A program made the translations under genes and the position numbers. This document shows positions 61,067 to 64,000 of a stretch of 64,000 bases of DNA, one piece after another; within the stretch, counting starts at the first letter, position 1; each line of letters opens with the position of its first letter. The stretch comes from Xenorhabdus indica (GTDB lineage Bacteria; Pseudomonadota; Gammaproteobacteria; Enterobacterales; Enterobacteriaceae): assembly GCF_014467235.1 (NCBI RefSeq), contig NZ_NKHP01000019.1, positions 20,730 to 84,729 on the forward strand. Direction: 5' to 3'. The notes under the pieces were generated by a model, which was given only the letters and a program-made list of their open reading frames with translations, was not told where the DNA came from and did no database searches.

Positions 61067-62404
61067 TTAATGGGCATCCACAAACACCATTTTCAATATA
61101 AACAGTAAAGTAACGACAATAACGCAAGCGCCAATTTCACGCCATTTCCCTGTTCCCAGTTTCATAGTGCAATAGGCGATAAATCCTAATGCGATACCTT
61201 CGGTAATAGAAAAGCTGAATGGCATCATAACAGCGGTAATAAATGCCGGGACGGATTCAGTCAGATCATTCCATTTCACCCGTGTCAAGCTGGATGTCAT
61301 CAGAACCCCCACATAAACCAACGCACCTGCTGTAGCATAAGCAGGAACCATACTAACCAATGGAGAAATAAACATCACCAGCAGGAATAGAATACCGACA
61401 ACAACGGCAGTTAATCCGGTACGCCCACCAACAGAGACGCCAGAAGAGCTCTCTATATAGGCGGTTACCGAAGAAGTTCCGATATAAGAGCCAGCAACTG
61501 AGCTAATGCTGTCAACATACAGTGCCTGATTCATCCGCGGGAATTTACCATTACTGTCAGCAATACCGGCTTTATCAGTTACACCAATCAACGTACCGGA
61601 CGAATCAAACAGGTTTACCAGCATAAAAGAAAAAATAACCCCGGCTAACGCGATATCCAGAGCGCCTTTCACATCAACATTACCAACAACACTCATTACA
61701 CTGGGTGGCAGATCAAAAACCCCCTGATATTCCACATACCCCATCATAAACCCGATCCCCGTCGTTATTACGATGGACAGCAATACTGCTGCATGAAAAT
61801 TACGTGCTGCTAAGATCGCAATGATAAAAAAGCCCAATGTACCCAACAGTACATTGTGGGAAGCAAAATTGCCGATGGAGACGATAGTATCTGGATTCGG
61901 TACGATAATGCCGGCATTTTTCAGCCCCATCATGGCAATAAAAAGCCCGATACCACTGGTAATACCGACGCGCAAACTTACGGGGATATTAGCTATCATC
62001 CAGTAACGAATGCGGAAAATAGTCAGGATTAATAACCCTACTGCGCCCCAGAAAATCGCCCCCATTGCAACCTGCCATGAAATACCCATGGCACCGACTA
62101 CGACGAAAGCAAAAAAAGCATTCAGCCCCATCGCGGGAGCAACAGCAACCGGTAAGTTTGCCGTTATTCCCATCATAATACTGCCAAGTGCAGCGATGAG
62201 GCAGGTAGTAACAAATACGGCTTTGATATCCATTCCTGTAACAGACAAAATTTGTGGATTCACAAAGACGATATAAACCATGGTTAGAAAGGTTGTAAGC
62301 CCGGCGATCATTTCGGTACGGATTGTCGTGCCATGTTCCTCTAATTTAAACACGCGCTGAAGTAAGCCCTGACGATTTACAGAGCCAGAATGGGGTGTGC
62401 TCAT
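61067..62404 (-). CDS. adeP: Adenine permease AdeP (NCS2/AzgA family)
   Basis: A 445-residue adenine:proton symporter, the same length as E. coli AdeP (PurP). EHGTTIRTEMIAGLTTFLTMVYI, APAMGLNAFFAFVVV and FDSSGTLIGVTDKAGI are family hallmarks, and the C-terminus KMVFVDAH matches KIVFIDAH. The paralogue GhxQ-type would differ in substrate (guanine/hypoxanthine); the closer likeness is to AdeP. A PurR box lies 83 bases before the start. Confidence 0.9.
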   Translation of the reverse strand: MSTPHSGSVNRQGLLQRVFKLEEHGTTIRTEMIAGLTTFLTMVYIVFVNPQILSVTGMDIKAVFVTTCLIAALGSIMMGITANLPVAVAPAMGLNAFFAFVVVGAMGISWQVAMGAIFWGAVGLLILTIFRIRYWMIANIPVSLRVGITSGIGLFIAMMGLKNAGIIVPNPDTIVSIGNFASHNVLLGTLGFFIIAILAARNFHAAVLLSIVITTGIGFMMGYVEYQGVFDLPPSVMSVVGNVDVKGALDIALAGVIFSFMLVNLFDSSGTLIGVTDKAGIADSNGKFPRMNQALYVDSISSVAGSYIGTSSVTAYIESSSGVSVGGRTGLTAVVVGILFLLVMFISPLVSMVPAYATAGALVYVGVLMTSSLTRVKWNDLTESVPAFITAVMMPFSFSITEGIALGFIAYCTMKLGTGKWREIGACVIVVTLLFILKMVFVDAH

Positions 62405-62486
62405 TGATATTTTATTTCCTAAAAGATGAAGTTTTCGCCCTATCCTACCGGAAATCAGAACAAATCGTTATCCTCCAAGGTCAAAA

Positions 62487-62502
62487 AAGAAAACGATTGC
62501 GA
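62487..62502. promoter_or_regulatory. PurR operator upstream of adeP
   Basis: On the minus strand TCGCAATCGTTTTCTT matches ANGCAANCGNTTNCNT except for the first base. Expected role: repression of adenine uptake by PurR. A second purine permease in the window, xanP, has the same kind of site. Confidence 0.75.
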
Positions 62503-62566
62503 TAAACACAATCAATAAGTTATATAACAAAGTTATTATTAACGTCCCTGATTAATTGGCTCTGTT

Positions 62567-63118
62567 TTATTCGTTATTTTTGCATGGCATCATGTCAAGA
62601 ATATCGGTGAAAATATCGGCCCATTCATCCTTACCAATCTCCATTAATCCAAAGAAACGCAGGACGAATGCCCCTTCTGTGGCCAGAAAAGCTAAGCGTG
62701 CCCGACGCCCTTCTTCCGTCGTTGTCTCCAGACCAGCTATACGCTGACTATACCAGGCACGACTTGACTCAAGATGTTCAGGTGTTTGAAGTAAAGCAGC
62801 CAGTAAACCTGCCGCTTTCGCAGATGATACATCATCAGAATGCTGGCTGGCCTCAACATGCGCACGTACTGCTGTCAGTGGATCAGGATCTTCCCCGGCT
62901 ATTGTGCAAAACTGCTCTTGGTAACTCAGTTCCCAACGTTCAAACATCGCATCAATGAGTGCGTCCTTCGTACTGAAACTGTACTGAACCCCACCCTTAG
63001 TGATCCCCACCGATTTTGCCACTGCATCAATAGTCAGAGCCGCAGCACCATATGTTGTTACAATTTGTTCCGCTGCATCCAACAAAACTTCCCGGTCAAT
63101 TGTTTTACGTCGTCCCAT
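62567..63118 (-). CDS. TetR-family repressor, SmvR-like
   Basis: A 183-residue TetR regulator. The N-terminal helix-turn-helix LTIDAVAKSVGITKGGVQYSFSTKDAL (about residues 24-50, the usual TetR place) is intact; the C-terminal ligand domain is shorter than in many TetRs. ATG 63118 follows AAGGAG at 7 bases; the longer frame to 63295 would cover the divergent promoter and is rejected. It is divergent from an SmvA-like MFS gene, the arrangement of smvR-smvA, where the repressor governs efflux of quaternary ammonium compounds. Since the exporter is broken, the repressor may now lack its main target. Confidence 0.85.
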   Translation of the reverse strand: MGRRKTIDREVLLDAAEQIVTTYGAAALTIDAVAKSVGITKGGVQYSFSTKDALIDAMFERWELSYQEQFCTIAGEDPDPLTAVRAHVEASQHSDDVSSAKAAGLLAALLQTPEHLESSRAWYSQRIAGLETTTEEGRRARLAFLATEGAFVLRFFGLMEIGKDEWADIFTDILDMMPCKNNE

Positions 63119-63128
63119 GGAAGACTCC

Positions 63129-63157
63129 TTTTCATTCAATACGTATGTATTTATAAT
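63129..63157 (+). promoter_or_regulatory. MFS-gene promoter with TetR operator in the spacer
   Basis: TTTTCA (63129-63134) and a perfect TATAAT (63152-63157) are 17 bases apart. The spacer contains AATACGTATGTATT (63138-63151) with the palindrome ATACGTAT at 63139-63146, a likely operator for the divergent TetR protein. A second imperfect dyad GGTAGGATATTGTACC lies just downstream. Confidence 0.55.
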
Positions 63158-63224
63158 GGTAGGATATTGTACCGTCAAAACTTGAACGACACAGTATCCC
63201 TCAACCATTTTGATGAGTTCTCGC

Positions 63225-63878
63225 ATGAAATCGAATATTCGCTGGCTCGTGCTGGCTGTCATTTCCAGCGCACTTTTTCTAATCGTTATCGACATGACTG
63301 TTCTCTATACAGCCTTGCCTCGCCTGACACATGACCTGCGCGCTTCTTCCACCGAAAAACTGTGGATTATGAACGCCTATTCATTGACCATTGCTGGCCT
63401 GCTTCCCGGTACAGGAGCGTTAAGTGACCGTTTCGGTGCCAAGAAACTATTTACTTCCGGGCTGGTTGTATTCTGCATAGCATCACTTATCGCCGCATTT
63501 GCTCCCAATTCCGGTACTTTGATCAGTGCACGAGTGGTACTTGCCATTGGTGCAGCAATGATGATGCCCGCAACGCTGGCAATAGTCCGTCAGGCTTTTG
63601 AAGATCCGAATGAACGTGCTCTTGCCATCGGCATCTGGTCAGCGGTTGCTTCGGGTGGAGCGGCGCTTGGCCCCGTTATCGGTGGGATACTGCTCGAATG
63701 CAAGAAGGCAACACGATTAACTATTATTAGAACCCGCCAAATTATTCGATTCTTTCAGTCGAATAGTTTGGCATTAAAAAGCATCTCAATATTGAATGAC
63801 TTTCTTCTATTGACTATTTTTTCTGGTCACGTATTCAATCCGTTGATTTGTGTTAAACATAGTATTCACGTTCAATGA
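63225..63878 (+). pseudogene. SmvA-like MFS drug exporter, truncated
   Basis: The first 159 or so codons match 14-helix DHA2 exporters of the SmvA/QacA type: an acidic residue in helix 1 (FLIVIDMTVLYTALP), the loop motif GALSDRFGAKKL, and motif C-like GGAALGPVIGGILLE in helix 5. The expected continuation (family members read on with an aromatic-rich VFLINVP-type segment) is missing; after GGILLE (about 63700) the frame reads unrelated sequence to a stop at 63878. The last two thirds of the transporter are absent or displaced, most simply by the mobile element whose transposase begins at 63853. Not a working exporter in this form. Confidence 0.85.
63701..63852. other. Unassigned segment between MFS break and transposase
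   Basis: About 150 bases that match neither the exporter nor the transposase. They contain a hairpin GCCAAATTATTCGA (63736-63749) and TCGAATAGTTTGGC (63759-63772) with one T-G mismatch. It may be the non-coding end of the insertion element; no clear IS1 terminal repeat (GGTRATG...GCC) could be located. Confidence 0.5.
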
Positions 63879-64000
63879 AAGTCCCGATGACTTTATCATG
63901 CATTTTCGGTGACTTAGAATAACCCAACGTTTTACTATTGAGTCGCTTAAGTCGGTTGTGCAACGTCAAATTCTCCCGCTCAATACGTTGAGTGAAGGTT
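63853..64000 (-). mobile_element. insB: IS1-family transposase InsB, partial
   Basis: The minus strand encodes the C-terminal 48 residues of an IS1 transposase: FTQRIERENLTLHNRLKRLN then KTLGYSKSPKMHDK and VIGTFIEREYYV, stop at 63853-63855. This is the conserved tail of InsB (DDE enzyme, made as InsAB' by frameshift in IS1). The gene runs off the right window edge, so completeness cannot be judged. It adjoins the truncated MFS gene. Confidence 0.85.

Noticed and set aside
62405..62566. Purine riboswitch before adeP
   Set aside because: No purine-aptamer three-way junction is visible; a PurR box explains the regulation and is the usual mechanism in this order.

Overview
The window is a chromosomal segment from a member of the Enterobacterales. 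Protein sequences and gene order match Escherichia coli blocks gene by gene (dppABCDF-tRNA-Pro, glyQS-tag, yidQR, yicG-ligB-gmk-rpoZ-spoT-trmH-recG-gltS-xanP-yicH, fabY-dtd-yihX, typA-glnALG-hemN-yihI). The AT-rich base composition, the rearranged block order and the style of the palindromic intergenic repeats suggest a Morganellaceae genome of the Xenorhabdus/Photorhabdus type. That genus-level guess is inference and cannot be settled from the sequence alone.

Positions 1-16970 (+ strand) hold the second part of a type VI secretion operon in the order of the Vibrio cholerae vas cluster: tssF (cut by the window edge), tssG, the FHA protein tagH, tssJ, tssK, tssL, clpV/tssH, a VasH-like regulator, vasI, tssA/vasJ, tssM/vasK and vasL. 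Genes overlap or sit a few bases apart, except for an intrinsic terminator between tssM and vasL. The VasH-like protein has no AAA+ sigma-54 activator domain. The cluster is followed by decayed effector-associated DNA: an Rhs-like fragment and an antisense SymE-like gene with no good start codon.

Positions 17395-31846 hold yhjJ (an M16-like protein without the zinc motif), an hmsP/pdeK gene reduced to its membrane sensor part, an ERIC-like palindrome, the dipeptide ABC transporter dppABCDF with a CA-rich leader resembling a GcvB target, a tRNA-Pro(TGG), a Phd-type antitoxin stump, glyQS, tag and avtA. An AT-rich 0.7-kb gap then leads to yidQ and yidR.

Positions 34433-48171 carry yicG, ligB, gmk, rpoZ, spoT (TTG start), trmH, recG, gltS, xanP and yicH. 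A rearrangement joint then leads to fabY, dtd, yihX (yihY, which lies between dtd and yihX in E. coli, is missing), typA (TTG start), and the nitrogen control operon glnA-glnL-glnG with a sigma-54 promoter, paired NtrC sites and a CRP site. hemN, yihI, a GT39 membrane glycosyltransferase and adeP follow. Both purine permeases, xanP and adeP, have strong PurR operators.

The right end (62567-64000) is a TetR repressor divergent from an SmvA-like MFS exporter. The exporter is cut off after about 159 codons, next to an IS1-family transposase that runs off the window. No CRISPR array, prophage or rRNA was seen, and I found no clearly new multi-gene system. The most unusual points are the degenerate T6SS regulator, the T6SS-linked rhs/symE relic, the loss of c-di-GMP domains from HmsP, and the interrupted efflux locus.
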